Shown here piece after piece: positions 46,118 through 58,825 of a stretch of 64,000 nt of DNA. Each line of letters begins with the position of its first letter. The first letter of the stretch is position 1. The DNA lies in the NCBI RefSeq assembly GCF_033115175.1, contig NC_084838.1:60666468-60730467 (forward strand), given 5' to 3'. The notes below the pieces were generated by a model. It had not been told where the DNA came from, did not search any database, and saw only the letters and a list, made by a program, of their open reading frames with translations. This stretch comes from Lepus europaeus (lineage: Eukaryota > Chordata > Mammalia > Lagomorpha > Leporidae). The position numbers and the translations under genes were made by a program.

Positions 46118-46120
<3 letters not shown>
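45576..46120. other. Unique sequence, nothing recognised
   Basis: No repeat core or exon was recognised. Confidence 0.35.

Positions 46121-46121
<1 letters not shown>

Positions 46122-46163
<42 letters not shown>
46122..46163. repeat. (AT)21 microsatellite
   Basis: About 42 bp of uninterrupted AT repeats. Confidence 0.98.
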
Positions 46164-46165
<2 letters not shown>

Positions 46166-46332
46166 TACTCTGAGTTCAGTTATTGCTTGATAAAAAGGAG
46201 GTGAAGCATTGCTCCATGCAAACACTTAGGAAATCTGGCTGATGAGAGTCCTAACATTTTCAGCACATGGCTTTCAGGATCACCTTGAGCCTCAACATTG
46301 TCAGCAGATGGTAGGAAAGAGCAAGTGCAAAT

Positions 46333-46630
46333 ACAGATGGTCCCTGACTTAGGCTGTGGTTTGACTTACAATTTTATACCTTATAATGGTGGGAAACTAC
46401 TATATTCAGTAGAAACCATACTTTTAACTTTAAATTTTAGATTTTCCTCTTTCTCTGGGCTAAATATATGCAGTATGATCCTCGCTCGTGATGCTGCTTA
46501 TCTCATGAGGGCAAACAATGGGTACTTTACAGTATAGTGTGCAACTAAGCTATGGTATTCCATAGGGTATGTGTATTAAGTACATTTTTCAAGTTAATGA
46601 TATTTTCAAGTTCAGGAGACTCTTCACATG
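46333..46630 (+). mobile_element. Tigger-like or related DNA transposon fossil
   Basis: The sequence has 'acagatggtccctgacttag', 'gacttacaattttatacctt', 'cagtagaaaccatactttta' and the palindromic-looking far end 'attttcaagttaatgatatt'. It resembles nonautonomous elements with long 'gacttac...' inverted ends known in mammals. The far terminus is degraded and the subfamily was not assigned. Confidence 0.6.
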
Positions 46631-46861
46631 TACGGGTTATTTTTATGGGTCAAGACTGGAAGTGTCTTTTGTTCCTTGTGTTTACATGACATTGGTCAGA
46701 ACTCAATCACATACTTAACTCTACTTAACTATAAGAGATTTTAGGAAATCTCATTAAGCTGGGAGCCAATAAGAAAGGAAATATCTAGTTAGTTTCTGCT
46801 TCAGTATGTCCTTCCAGTCACCAAACATCTACAGGGGTACTTCCAAATGTTGAGAATGTAA

Positions 46862-47192
46862 AAGTGGAATTGATAGGGGCCAGTGCTGTGGCATAGGGGG
46901 TAAAGCCTCTGTCTGCAGTGCCAGCATCCCATTTGGGCACCAGTTTAAGTCCTGGCTGCTCCACTTCCACTTCAGCTCTCAGCTATGGCCTGGGAAAGCA
47001 GTAGAAGATGGCCCAAGTGCTTCAGCCTGTGCACCCACGTGGGAGACCCAGAAGAACCTCCTGGCTCTTAGCTTCGGATCAGCCCAGGTCTGGCCATTGC
47101 AGCCATTTGGAGAGTGAACCAACAGGTGGAAGACTGACTCTCTCTCTCTCTCTGCCTTTCAAATAAATTTAAAAAAAGAAAATGGCATTGAT
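46862..47192 (+). mobile_element. CSINE with imperfect TSD
   Basis: The body runs from 'ggggccagtgctgtggcata' through 'gtcctggctgctccacttcc' and 'cttcggatcagcccaggtct' to 'ctgcctttcaaataaattt'. It is flanked by aagtggaattgata and aaatggcattgata, which match at 12 of 14 positions. Confidence 0.95.
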
Positions 47193-47362
47193 AAACTTAT
47201 TTTGATGCAAAACAATTTTTGAAATCCTTGTATGATTTTTTCATCATATGTATACATATGTATTACATACATATGTATGTATTTGCATGAACTTTTTGAA
47301 GATTCCTTGTAGTTATACTTCTATCTACCTGAAGGGAGAGTAATCACACCCTCTCCAAGAAT
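47193..47362. other. Spacer between two SINEs
   Basis: Unique sequence with a small 'acatatgtat' repeat patch near 47255-47285. Confidence 0.5.
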
Positions 47363-47766
47363 GAGAACCCAAAGTACTGGCTGGCACCGTGGCTCACTTG
47401 GCTAATCCTCTGCCTGCGGCGCCAGCACCCCAGGTTCTAGTCCCAGTTGGGGTGCCAGGTACTAGTCCTGGTTGCTCCTCTTCCAGTCCAGCTCTCTGCT
47501 GTAGCCCAGGAGGGCAGCGGGTGATGGCCCAAGTGCTTGGGTCCCTGCACCTGAATGGGAGACTGGGGGGAAGTACCTGGCTCCTGGCTTCGGATCAGGG
47601 CAGCGCTGGCCATAGCGGCCATTAGGGGAGTGAACCAACGGAAGGGAGACCTTTCTCTCTGTCTCTCTCTCACTGTCTATAACTCTCTCTGTCTCTCTCT
47701 CTCACGGTCTAACTCTGCCTGGCAAAAAAAAAAAAAAAAGAGAGAGAGAGAGAACCCAAAGTACTG
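47363..47766 (+). mobile_element. CSINE, young subfamily, 17-bp TSD
   Basis: It has a young-type head 'ctggcaccgtggctcacttg', 'caggttctagtcccagttgg', 'gctcctggcttcggatcagg' and a CT tract duplicated around two 'ctgtctctctctctcac' units. The tail is A16 followed by (GA)n. The perfect repeat gagaacccaaagtactg lies at 47363-47379 and 47750-47766. Confidence 0.97.
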
Positions 47767-48919
47767 CCCAGCCATTGGGTTTGGCTCTAAGTCCTGATTT
47801 TCTAGGGTGGCTCAGTCTTCTCCATCAGCTGCAGGTCCATGGCCCCTCAGAGTCTAGTACCTATGACTAAAAGGACAAGTTCCCTAATCCATCCTCCCAA
47901 CACATCCAATACAGAGTGTGAAACAACAATAAAATAATTGCAGTAAAAAGACCTTGTGGAAAAGAGAAGATATAAAACAATTACTAATATGTAAAGATGT
48001 CAAACCCTACTGGGAAAGCGTTGAGAAAACCCTGCCCCAGGAGGAAGAAACAAATCCTAGATCTGCTTCCTGGGAGGAACACACTTATCCAGTATTATTA
48101 TGGCCTCTGGCTGGATCTACCATGGAAAGTTTCTTCTTTGTCCTTTTCCTCCTTGACCACTTCTAATATGGAGGGAGGAACACACACCCACCTTTTGCTG
48201 ATGAACTTGGGGCATAAAACTTACTAAACTTACTTTGATACAAAAAAAGTTGTTTTAGTCCAAGGTTATGGTTTCTTTGGAGTATAATTCTCTCAAAAAC
48301 CTAGTAGGCTTCTAATCTATTTGCATCCAATTAGCTTCATATACTAGTAACCATCCTCAAAGTATTTTCCTATCAGACTCCTTGGGCTCGATTCATGTCT
48401 TTGCTTTCTAGTCCTTGTGTCTTACTGTCTGTCTACCGTGTAAAGCCCCAGCCCAGATAGGAAGACCTTGCCTTTGATCTGATCTTAGCCGTAAGGCTGA
48501 GTCTTACTCCATCTGGTTTCTTACTATTTGAATTTTGGAAGCAGTCAATTTCTCTGACTTCAACACCTCTAGTTTCTGACATTCAGTTTCATTTTTGCTT
48601 GAAAACAAGCCAATTCTTCCTGAGTTCATCCACTTTTCTGCAAATTGCTGCTAACATTCTGTTTTTCAACCCTTTCCCCTAGAGCTAAAGAATCAGTATG
48701 CACTTGGACTGTCTCCTGAGTCATATCAAGAGGCAACATTATCAGTTGTTGCCACTGCATAACATAGATATTCATCTTTTCAACCTCCAAAGTCAATTTC
48801 CTTACCATTCGTATCTTCGTTGGTTAGCCATGCCAGGCATTTTAGGTCTTTGTTATGGCGACCTTCCAGCTAGAATTAGGGAATGTTTCACTGATATAAG
48901 AAAAAACCCTGAGGTCTCC
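47767..48919. other. Unique sequence, nothing recognised
   Basis: No repeat core or exon was recognised with confidence. Confidence 0.35.
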
Positions 48920-49225
48920 ATGGCATAATACAACAGACGTTTATTTCTCATTCACTAAAATCTAATTGCTGAGTAGGCCCTGCTCCCTGTAGCCATTCAG
49001 AGCCAGGTCCTGGCTGGGGAAAGCTGTGCCATATTCAACATGTGACTTCGAGGTTATAGTGGGCATCACCAGCCAATGAATACATGAATAATGGTTGTGG
49101 AACATCTAGTAGCAGGTCTTTATGGACTAGGCTTGGAAATGGTATATATTTCTTTTGACCCCAACCTGTTAGCCAGAAGTTAATAACAAAATCACACCTA
49201 ACTCATAAGGGACACTGAAAGATAT
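48920..49225 (-). mobile_element. Possible ancient LTR fragment
   Basis: The features 'ggcataatacaacagacgtt', 'tatttctcattcactaaaat' and 'aaatcacacctaactcataa' resemble an inverted, very old mammalian LTR. Resemblance is weak. Confidence 0.35.
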
Positions 49226-49807
49226 GGTACAGTTCTACACTCAGGAAAAATGGGAAAAAAATAGATGAAAACTACATGGGGTCTCTTCCATAAACTAGTT
49301 CCACATCCAAAACCATGCTAAACAGCACATAGGTGAGGTCACCAACCCATATTGTCACTGACTGGGGACATTGAAGCTTATGCCACCAGTGTATCCAGCA
49401 TCCAAACAGGATATTGTTATTAAGTTGCTCATCCTTAAAAGATAACATCAGTGTTGCTGTTACGCCATCCACAGCCAGAATGGTTCTCCATGGTCCTAGT
49501 CTCTTTCACTCTCTACCAAGTTAGAGCACAGAGCACATCAGCTGAGCTTAGATCATGTGCCTTCTCTTTTATTGCAAAAAGGCTCTGGCATAGTCTGCAT
49601 TTCCAGCTTATCTAGTGAGCAACTGCCCCCCATCATATCTCAATGTGAAAAATTCTCCATGGAAAAATGAAAAATTAAAATAAATCACAGAAGTCAATTT
49701 TATAATACAAGTTTCAGCAAAAATGACAAGCTAGTTGGATCAAGAATATTGAATGAGAAGATGTCTGAGTGTATGTATGCGTCTTGTTCTTATCCATGAA
49801 TTTCTCT

Positions 49808-49908
49808 GAGAGCTGTCCTGGTCTCTATTATAGCCCCAGGGACTAGAATAGAGTCTGATACTTGACAATAACTCATACATATTTGTTGAATGGAAGAATC
49901 CTTGGGTC
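49808..49908 (+). mobile_element. L2 3' end
   Basis: The order 'agccccagggactagaatag', 'agtctgatacttgacaataa' and 'catatttgttgaatggaag' is the plus-oriented L2 terminus. Confidence 0.75.
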
Positions 49909-50120
49909 AGCAAGTGTGCTTGTTTATGCTGCTATTCAGGGCTGTTTTGCTGACTATTGGAGGCTGCTGAAAGCTAAATATAACAAGAAGGGCAGTAGAG
50001 CTTCAGTTTTAGATAGCTAGACCACTCCCCAGAAGTGTGTCTGGCCTGGGTTCTGGATCTAGAAGTGTTCTTGTAACTGCCTTGTAGAGTGAGTAGGACA
50101 GACCAGTGAGCATTATAGAG

Positions 50121-50363
50121 GGGAACAGGCATTTAGCCCAGCAGTTACAGTGCCTGCATCCCACATTAGAGTACCTGAGTTAGCTTCCTAACTCCTGACT
50201 CCCGTTTCCTGCCAGTGTACGCTCTGGGAGGCAGCAGCCATGTGTGAGACCTGGATCGTATTCCTGGTCCAGCCCTGACCAATGTGGGCACCTGGGAAGT
50301 AAACCTGTGGGTGGGAGCTCTCTGGCTCGATCTCTCTGCCTTTCAAATACTTTTTTTAAAAAC
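50121..50363 (+). mobile_element. CSINE, diverged and shortened
   Basis: It has 'catttagcccagcagttaca', 'gcatcccacattagagtacc', 'gtgtacgctctgggaggcag' and 'ctctgcctttcaaatacttt'. Parts of the middle are missing. Confidence 0.88.
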
Positions 50364-53179
50364 TGCAGAAGACTATATTTCAGATTTTGTAAATTTCAGT
50401 TTTCATAAAGGATGTTCTGAAATTTAAATCTGAAAACTAAAAAAGTGTTTTTTTATACAGAGATTTGTGTCTTTGGTCTACATATATGGTACGTTTTCCT
50501 TGGGCTATTTCTTTTTCTTTAAGAGGATACCAGGCTTGTGTAAGCCACATGGGAATCTGTGGTGGTCTCCTTCATCATGGAATTCTCTCTAGGAATGTGA
50601 ATTATGACATCTCTTGACAGGGAAACATTTGCCTTGGGAAGAGGTGTTAAGTGGCAGTGAAATTACATGACAATATTTTAAAGGACAGCCAGCTAATACA
50701 GGGTGAAGATATTTAATCTTTTCCTCTCTAACAAGACAATCTCCTTTCTTCCTATATTATTTTAGTAAGAAAAATGATGACATATACTATCTTTTCTCTG
50801 TTTATTTGTGCTGATATAGACAAGGTTAAAAAGTTAGGTGCTCAATGAAATCTTTAGAAAGAGAGAGAGAGATGGAAAGGAGAAGAAATGAGAAGAGAGG
50901 AAATGAAGGAAGTTATCTGCCTTTCTTTTTCAGCACCACTTAGATGTAGAATTAAAAGTCTAAAAATTATAAAACAAGGATGCTGGTAATCATAAAAATG
51001 GAGAATTGGGGGAAAGTAGTACCCTGCATCTTCTATTACACCCCAAAACAGGGATCTGGGAGTGTTACCACGTGCATTGGGTAACTTGTGTTGCCTTGCT
51101 GAGGCTGCCTGACCAAAAAAAAAAAAAAAATCACCTCTTAAAGAGACAAGACTGTCTTTTAAACAGTTCATTTTGGATTGGAGAGCCGTAACATTTCTAT
51201 GTGTGTCCTTTCATGGCCGTGGATGCTTCGATTTCAGGCATGTACAACCAGGTGATTTTATGAACCGTGTTTGAAGAGGTACTGAGATGAAGGTTTAAGA
51301 ACAAGATAAAAGAAATATTCTGCTCCAACAGTGTAGAAGTGGACTGTCTGTTTGTGTTGGCAGAAATGGTTTTAAGTGACTCTGACACTATTAATCAAGG
51401 TGCTCCTGTTTCTAGATTCAGTCTTTGAAATACCACCTGGTGTTTGCAAATGGCCTGTGAGTAGGCACTGTGAGTTGACTTCTAAGTCAACTACTTTTGC
51501 AAAATGAGATGAGGGGCAAAAAAACTGCTCAAGAAAAACAGAGAGAAAGGAAAAAGAAAAAGAAGGGAAGGAAAGAGAAGAAGGGAGGAGGGAGGACATT
51601 ACTTGTTTTTAAAAAAAAAATTGGAGCATCTGAGCTCATTGGAGTTAATAGTTTTGGCATCTAGAGTTCCATTTCAAAGCTAATATGCCATGCCATCTGC
51701 CAAATGACAGTGTCTTTATTAGGTTACCATGGTATATAAAAAGCAAAATGCTTTGCAAAGTTTTTTGAGCGGGATATTTTTTTGTTTCTCCCTTCAGATT
51801 TTTTCACAGCACAAATGAACATGTTTTCAACAAAATTGTTTAAATTAGTTATAAACATTGAGATGTACTACCCAATAATTTAATCATTTTTTCTTTTATG
51901 ATCTTTTTAATATGAGAATAATCTTGGGGTTTAGAAGATTAGAGAGAGAGAGAGAATTAATTCCGTAACAATATAGATTTCTGGAAAGAAGTCCACAGCC
52001 ATCGCCTCATAATTGGAAAAAAAAGTCTCACTCCAACTATACTTTAAAATGGTGAAATTATTTCATTTTTCTTTTGTATAAGCTAGTAATAAAATGCAGA
52101 CATTCAAAGAAGGTGAACAGAGAAAATGGGATTTGTATACATTCTGACGTACGCTAATGATTTTATTTTTAAAGCTAGTAATTTATATGCATTAGTTTAC
52201 CTCTGCCTCCCCAAATGTAGTCTGAAGTGGCAATTTGATTCAGCTTTGTTGGATCAATTTGATCCAACTTCATCTAGGTTGGATGAGTTTTGCAAGTGTT
52301 TTAAAGATAGTGCACGATCAGTGTGCCTCTTTAATGCTCTGGCAGTCAAGGTACAAGATTTCTCCCCATTCTGTCTGCTTGAAGTTTTCCAGGATTCATT
52401 TCTTCCATATGCCTTATTAAAATAAAGTAAGTAAGTTGTATGTGTCCATACACATATTTAACTGAGAGGGATAACAGCAGTGCTTTGGAAATCATATAAG
52501 CAAATTGTGGCTCAGAGGACGATTTCTGGCCTAGGAGTTTTGCTTTTGTTGTTGAGATGAAGGATGTTAAGGATTTTTCTGAAAAAGAATTTCTATAACC
52601 CATGATTTTACCATTACAAACCTCGGTCCTGCACTTTGCATAAGAGATAAGATTAAAATGATATAGAAGTCAGCATTGGTGGAAGGCCTAACTTATTTAT
52701 CCCTAATTAAAGCTAGTATTTCTAATTAAACACAAATCTACTAAGCTCTGTTCAGATCTAGCATAAAAGATGCATTTCTAAAAGCAACAGAGAATAGTAG
52801 AATATGTAACTTTCAAAGTAAGTCAACACAGATTTGTTGAGTGACTATATAATAGGAGTTGTGGTCTGTGTGAGCAGACAACATGAGTAAGTCAGAAGCC
52901 ACCACAGGCTTCTTGTAGCTTCTAAGCCTTTGAGGAACTTGTCTTTCCCAGTGGTAAATACCACGGTGTTTAGAAAATGAAGAGCTCAGCATTTGGAAGC
53001 AAGGCCTCACAAGAACAAAATCTCACAAACCCTATGTCTACACAGTGTGATGGAGTCCAGTTGGGCAATGGCAGGGTGGAAGAGAGCTTGACAGAAGTCA
53101 AAGGGATTCGGGATACTGACTTGATAAAGTTTAGCAGGGTACTGTTGACAACTACTGAAGTTGTCAGTGTGTGGACATG
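50364..53179. other. Unique sequence, 2.8 kb, nothing recognised
   Basis: Mostly AT-rich, with short purine-rich tracts (50858-50910, 51525-51600) and an AG repeat (51940-51955). Several small frames exist, but none has supporting features. Confidence 0.4.
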
Positions 53180-53245
53180 CATTTAGCTTTTTTAAGATTT
53201 ATTTATTTACTTATTTGAAAGGCGGGGCGGGGGGGTGGTGAGGGA

Positions 53246-53287
<42 letters not shown>

Positions 53288-53536
53288 CTTCTATCTGCTA
53301 GTTCACTCCCCAAATGGCCACAACATCAGGGCTGGGCCAGGCTGAAGCCAGGAGACAGGAACTCCATCCTGGTGTCCACATGGGTGGCAGGGGCCCAGGT
53401 CCTTGGGCCCTCTTCCACTGCTTTCTCAGGAAGGCATTAGCAGGAAGTTAGGGTGGAAGCAGAGTAGCATTTGAATACAGGATGTGGCCAGTGGTGCATA
53501 ACCTGTGCCACAACACCAGCCCCATTTTAGCTTTTT
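53180..53536 (-). mobile_element. CSINE with 11-bp TSD
   Basis: Poly-T, 'aagatttatttatttactta', a G-rich insertion and a 40-bp GA array lead to 'ctagttcactccccaaatgg' and the head 'gccacaacaccagcccc'. The repeat tttagcttttt lies at both ends (53182-53192 and 53526-53536). Confidence 0.95.
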
Positions 53537-54480
53537 AAAGTGATTTCTTTTCTCCAACAAGCCCTTTGGTAAAGGCTTGATTTCACCTGTCATATCTATT
53601 GAGCATCCAATTGACCAGCGCTTCTTGGAACTTCTGCCATTCTACTGAGAAACCTACCAAAATCATATTTATCTCTTCTGGAGGTGATTAGAAAATCATT
53701 CCTATTATGAAGATGAAACCTCAAACCGGGAGAATGTGAGGCTACTCTTTGGCTTGAAGAGTGGCTGCTGATTGGCCACCTTGCAGGTGTCCCTCTAGGA
53801 AGGCCTTTGCTGAACCATGGCTTCCTCCTACCCCAGTGATGCAATATCACCCCACCAGGACGTTTTGTTCTCCAAGACCCCTGTTTCAATGGGTACATCC
53901 CATTAACAAGGCCAGCAGATGTCAGTCCTGATCCACTTTTTCTCAGTAATGAACGAGGAGGAAGAGCCAATCTGATTTCCCACTCACTGCCTTCTATTTG
54001 CCGGCTTTTCTTCTTCCTGAGATGGAGACCCCCTGCTTGGTTTGCTTTGTTAATATTTGCATTATTCAATAGTTATTATGTGATAAGCATGTTGTTTGCT
54101 TTAGGTTTTGGTTGGTTTGTTTTCTGGTGCTTTTATTCTTAGCTGGTGGCTTAACTTGAGTTACAGCTGTGGTCTGTATATTTCTAGTGTGGCTAGGATG
54201 TATGTTTTCACAGCTTCTGACCTGATGCCCCAATAATCCAACGTTGGGCCAAAATACCAAAAAGAAAATTGCAGGGGAAAAACATGTAGCTTTTGTTCTG
54301 CAAAACCATCTCCTTGGTGTCTGTCCTGGAAATATCCCTTTTAGAATGGAGAAGCTGAGGTTGACAAGGTCTTCGGCAAACATCATTTCTGAGAGCACAT
54401 ATTTTTTAGCATTCAGATTAAGAAGTAATAGTATCCTTGTGTATTTATTGAGCAAGAATCATATCCTTCAGTGAAAATAT
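53537..54480. other. Unique sequence, open frames without support
   Basis: Minus-strand frames of 157 codons (54069-53596) and 129 codons (54455-54066) lie back to back. Neither shows a recognisable domain, and no splice structure or retrogene signature was seen. Confidence 0.35.
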
Positions 54481-55660
54481 TTTATGTCTGAAGACTAAGG
54501 AGTTTATCGTAAGTGTAAATGAAATGATTTTAATAAAACACAATGTAAGGCTACTGTTTATAATGCATTCTGTTATTTGTAATATATTATTTATTATGAA
54601 AGCATGCTTTAAAGTTGCTATTGAAGTTTTAAACTCCAGGACTTGCCAGTGAAGAAAAATGTGTGGTTTTGCCTTTGATCTAGTATTGTTTGTTATAGCT
54701 GACTAGCTGTTATGTGCTCCAAGGTAAAATTGTCATATGATTTCAACATGCTATGAGAGAATCTGGACACTGTGAGATGGCCAGCGACAAGAGGACATTT
54801 GGCAGTACTCTGTGGCTTCAGTGAAATGTTAAATATTTATTTATGGTTGTTTAATGGAAACAAGCACTTTCTTGATTTATTAAGAACAACAATGCAACAT
54901 AGAATATACATGCAAATTTTATACAAGTCCTGTGGAATATTGTAGTATTTTATTTCTTTTCAAAGTAATGTCGACAATAACCAGATGCATAACTTTGACT
55001 ATTTTCCACTTGAACATGACTTCCGAGTTTAGAGAAGTTAAAAATCTGATCTAAGTATGTTGATTTTGATATTCTTCTGAACAGCAGGGAAATCAAACAA
55101 ATCATTAATTATAATCTGTGCAATGCTAAACATTAAAAACTGAAGCTTAGGTGTTTGTGTTTTCTATTTCAAACTGTTATTTTAGTTGCTTGAAATTACT
55201 TTCCTATTTTCATTTAATAGAGAGACTTAATGCTAATAAAAATATATTTTTACAAATAAAAAGCATGAAAATAAAATATCCTCTTATCCTATAGTTAGGA
55301 TTCCGGTGTTAATGTCAACTGAAAAATTAAAAGCAAAGCAAAGACAAGTTCTGAAGATTTATTGTCTCGGCCTATAAAATCAGGTCCTGTTTCTCCCACC
55401 ACATCGATCAGTGTAATTCAGTGGAAATGTGTCAAATGCGCCTTAAAGGGGAGCCACACTTGTCATTTTAAATTTTCTGAAAGCCACATTTTTCAAAAGT
55501 AAAATAAAATGGGTAGAATTCATTCCAGTGTTGCATTTCCAAATGTTATATTAACATGTAATCAGTGCAACAAGAATACAAGGTGTACTGCACATTCCTT
55601 TTTCTGTCTCCGAAGTCTTTGAAGCCCTCGCTATCTTGTGCTTGCAGCACATCTTAATTC
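54481..55660. other. Repeat-poor AT-rich block, candidate regulatory DNA
   Basis: About 1.2 kb with no interspersed repeat and many TAAT/ATTA cores and 'tttaataa'-type motifs. The combination of very low repeat content and AT-richness resembles conserved regulatory deserts. This is inference from composition. Confidence 0.35.
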
Positions 55661-58490
55661 ACACCAGCCACATTTCACGTGCTGCATAGCTGCACATGGC
55701 TGGAGGCTGCCCTGTCATGCAGCTCAGGTCTGGATGATCCGATCCCTACACTGTATGACTTTATAGTAAATCACTGCTGAGCTGACTCGAAACTCAAAGA
55801 TTCACATGTCTGTGCAAGACTGGTAGTGGTGCAAGCTCTTCTAGTGCACAGGGACCCTTTGTTCTCATTCCATTTGCTTTTAACGGCTCGCTTTGCTATA
55901 TAAAAATCCATCAGTCACCTTCAAACGTGGCCCCTCTGCCTGTGTATGCCCATGAGGCTGTATTTGCCGAGGGAGTCACTCTGGAGAATGCGGTCTGGAG
56001 TGAGTATCCCAAAGCAGCCAACGGGGCAAGGCAGAGCTCACAAAATTCTTGTCTGAGATCCATCCAGGACGTAGAAAGGACTCCAGTGTCTGCCAGCTTT
56101 TGGGTCGTTGTCTCTGTAACCCTAGGATTCCAAAAAGAGTATCAGCTCTCTGCTGGGATGTTTTAGGAGAGTCTCAATTGCACACAGTTTAACCACTTTT
56201 TTTTCTTTCAAGTAGGCCCCAACTTCTCATGATCTCTTCTTTGACTGGAGGGTCAGAAAGTATGGCGTCCCTAGAGAGGGTGGCTCCAGTTGCAGGGCTG
56301 GTTTTTCTAGCCAGAGTGACCGCTGAGGTAACCTCTCGGAGCTGGTGTAAGGATTATTTGGAAATGGTCATGGAAAGAATAGATGAGGCCAAGGGATAAG
56401 TTGTAAATGTTTCAGGGAGAAGAAATAGCACAGGTATTCCAAAGTTTATCCCCTTTCCATAGGTCTCAAATTACTGCAAGATGAGTCAAGAGAAAAATTA
56501 AACTGAAAAGTAGAAAAGAATCCACAAAATGCAGATAACTGCCCTACTTTGTCCTTTTCATTGTAATAGCCTTCCAGAATTATACCTCACTCCCAAGTCC
56601 TTCTCAGAAGTAAATAAGGAGGCCTTGGTCTTTGACATTTCCAATAATGTAACTGTTAATGGCATTGGAAATATTCATATACCATAAGCGCATTGTATGG
56701 AACCTGGGGCACAGTGGGCACTAAATAAGCAGAGGTCATGGCTATAAATATTAGATTCCTGAGAAACCATCCAGGCAACATGAGAAAACCAGAAGAATGA
56801 TAGAATGGCCCCATCCCTTTTAATTTCTGTCCCTCTCCTGTTTTATCTTGTTTGCTCTGAAAGGCAATGTCTGCCCATTAGACCCTTTGTACCCTTCTGA
56901 ATGGAATCTTATTTTCTTCCCTATTAACATACCTTAATTAAGAGAGTGTGTTTGTATAGCTACTATGCCAGGACACCTCTGTGGGATAAAGGTTCTGCAC
57001 GATATCGCTATTTAATTTGAAAGAGAATATTGGTACCAACATATAATCATGCCTCTAAAATGGTCTTGAGTAGGAATTTAATGGTTTTCTTAAAGTGGTC
57101 CTGGTTCATCCTTGGTCTTGGGTCAGGTAAAAAAATGCGTGAAGAATTCTCAAGTTTTGAAAAAATATCATTTTTAATCTCTACTCATTTTTCAAGTTAT
57201 AAAGAGAAATATCATATTGGATATTTTATAATTTCTTAGAAGTGAGAATTATGGATTTTATTATGCTAAAGTAGTACCTACTTATTATCTTTACTACCCA
57301 AAGTGCAATTGCGATCTCATAATATTTGCAAGAAGCAACTCACTAGGATACACAATTATCTTTCCATGTTTATCTAAGCCGCTATGATTTGCTTCTCTTT
57401 CCCACACATTATACAGAAATAATCACGTATAAAAGAAAAAAAACCTATAGGTGAACATAGCAATTTAGTTAAGTTTCTGTTTTAGTGGACACTTGTAGTT
57501 TTGTTTGTCGTATCTATTTTACATTTCCACTATTGCCCAAATCATAACAGAGGGCCTTTAATTTACAAAGACAAGGAGAAAGACAGTTGGGGTTGGAGAA
57601 GTTAGAGAAGTTGGAAATAGATCATTTATTATAAAGAAATTATATCCACAGAATTGGACATAATTATATCCAAAAACCCCTCCCAGGTGTTTGGAAGCAA
57701 ATTTATGGTGAATTCTTCTTAAAGTTATGGCATGCAGACCAGCACTATGGCTTTGCAATCCCTATCCGCTTCCCACATTCTTGGAGCAGTGCTCTTCTCT
57801 TGACCATTCAGCTGACCACAGGGCTCTCGGCCTCTGCTGTGGAGAATGACCCCAGGCGTAGTGAGGCTCTTAGGACAATGATATTTTCTCTGAGACTCCT
57901 ACAATCTCCTTGTCAATGTTAACTTTCAATAACATCATTTCTTTCTTTGAAAAAGCTTCAGTAGATTCAATGGAATTCAAATTCAGTAAATGCACTTTTT
58001 GCTTGCATCTCCAGTTCATGTGGGATTCTTTCTAGTAATTCTGGGTGATAAAGTAATTGTGATATGCCTAATTTGGGACATCCTGAAGCTAATATCATAA
58101 TTTTGCCTAACAATTATTATAAGATTTTGTTCTTTCTTTATTTTTGTTTTTGAAAGCCCAGGCCCTAAAACGTCTTATAACACTTAATACACCAAGGAGC
58201 AAAGAGACTCAGTCCCAAGCTGAATACGGGCCCCTCTGTTCATGTCAGGGGGCTGCTCACTCAATGGAGAACTCCAGTAGAAGGCATGCCAAGAGCGTCT
58301 GGACAATGAGTAGCATACAGGCACCATGGTGGTTATTTTGGGGCATTATTCTGCCCTGGTTTCCACAATAACTGGAATCTGATAATTTAGCATTAAGCCT
58401 CTTTTCAACTATATGGAACTGTAATAAGGTGATTTAGCCAATGTGCCTGTTCATTGTCCCAAAGATTCTGTGATCTATTATGCTGTAATG
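55661..58490. other. Unique sequence, nothing recognised
   Basis: A short stretch near 56640-56740 may be the 3' end of a MIR. Otherwise no repeat or exon was recognised. Confidence 0.35.
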
Positions 58491-58493
58491 TGA

Positions 58494-58530
58494 AAAAAGA
58501 AAAGGAAAAAAAAAAAAGAAAAAAAGGAGG
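58494..58530. repeat. A-rich low-complexity tract
   Basis: Purine tract of A with scattered G over about 37 bp. It is not attached to a recognisable retroposon. Confidence 0.8.
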
Positions 58531-58800
58531 GAAAATATAAACCAACTAATTATCAAAAATGGTAAAAGCTGCTTGGAGAGAGCTGTTATTTATTGGCATT
58601 TTTTATGAATCAATATAGATATAGAAATCGACTGCAAAAGCCTCTGGGTACATTCACATAATGAAAGCCCAATTAATATCCGCAAGCACAGTGCAGTGCC
58701 GGCAACAGGGAGCTACAAGGACAATCGCTGGCTTCCGCAGCCAACACTGACAGCTGCAGGGCCCTGATAGAAAACAGCTTCAAAGGCCCGATCCCCACCC
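58531..58800. other. Candidate conserved non-coding element
   Basis: Repeat-free, with 'accaactaattatc', 'tgttatttattggca' and 'gcccaattaatatccgc', passing into a GC-rich part and a C-rich tract (58790-58825). Confidence 0.35.
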
Positions 58801-58825
58801 CCAGCCCCACCCCCACCCCAGCCCC

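Noticed and set aside
53596..54069. 157-codon minus-strand open frame
   Set aside because: No similarity recognised and no retrogene features such as a poly-A tail or target-site duplication.
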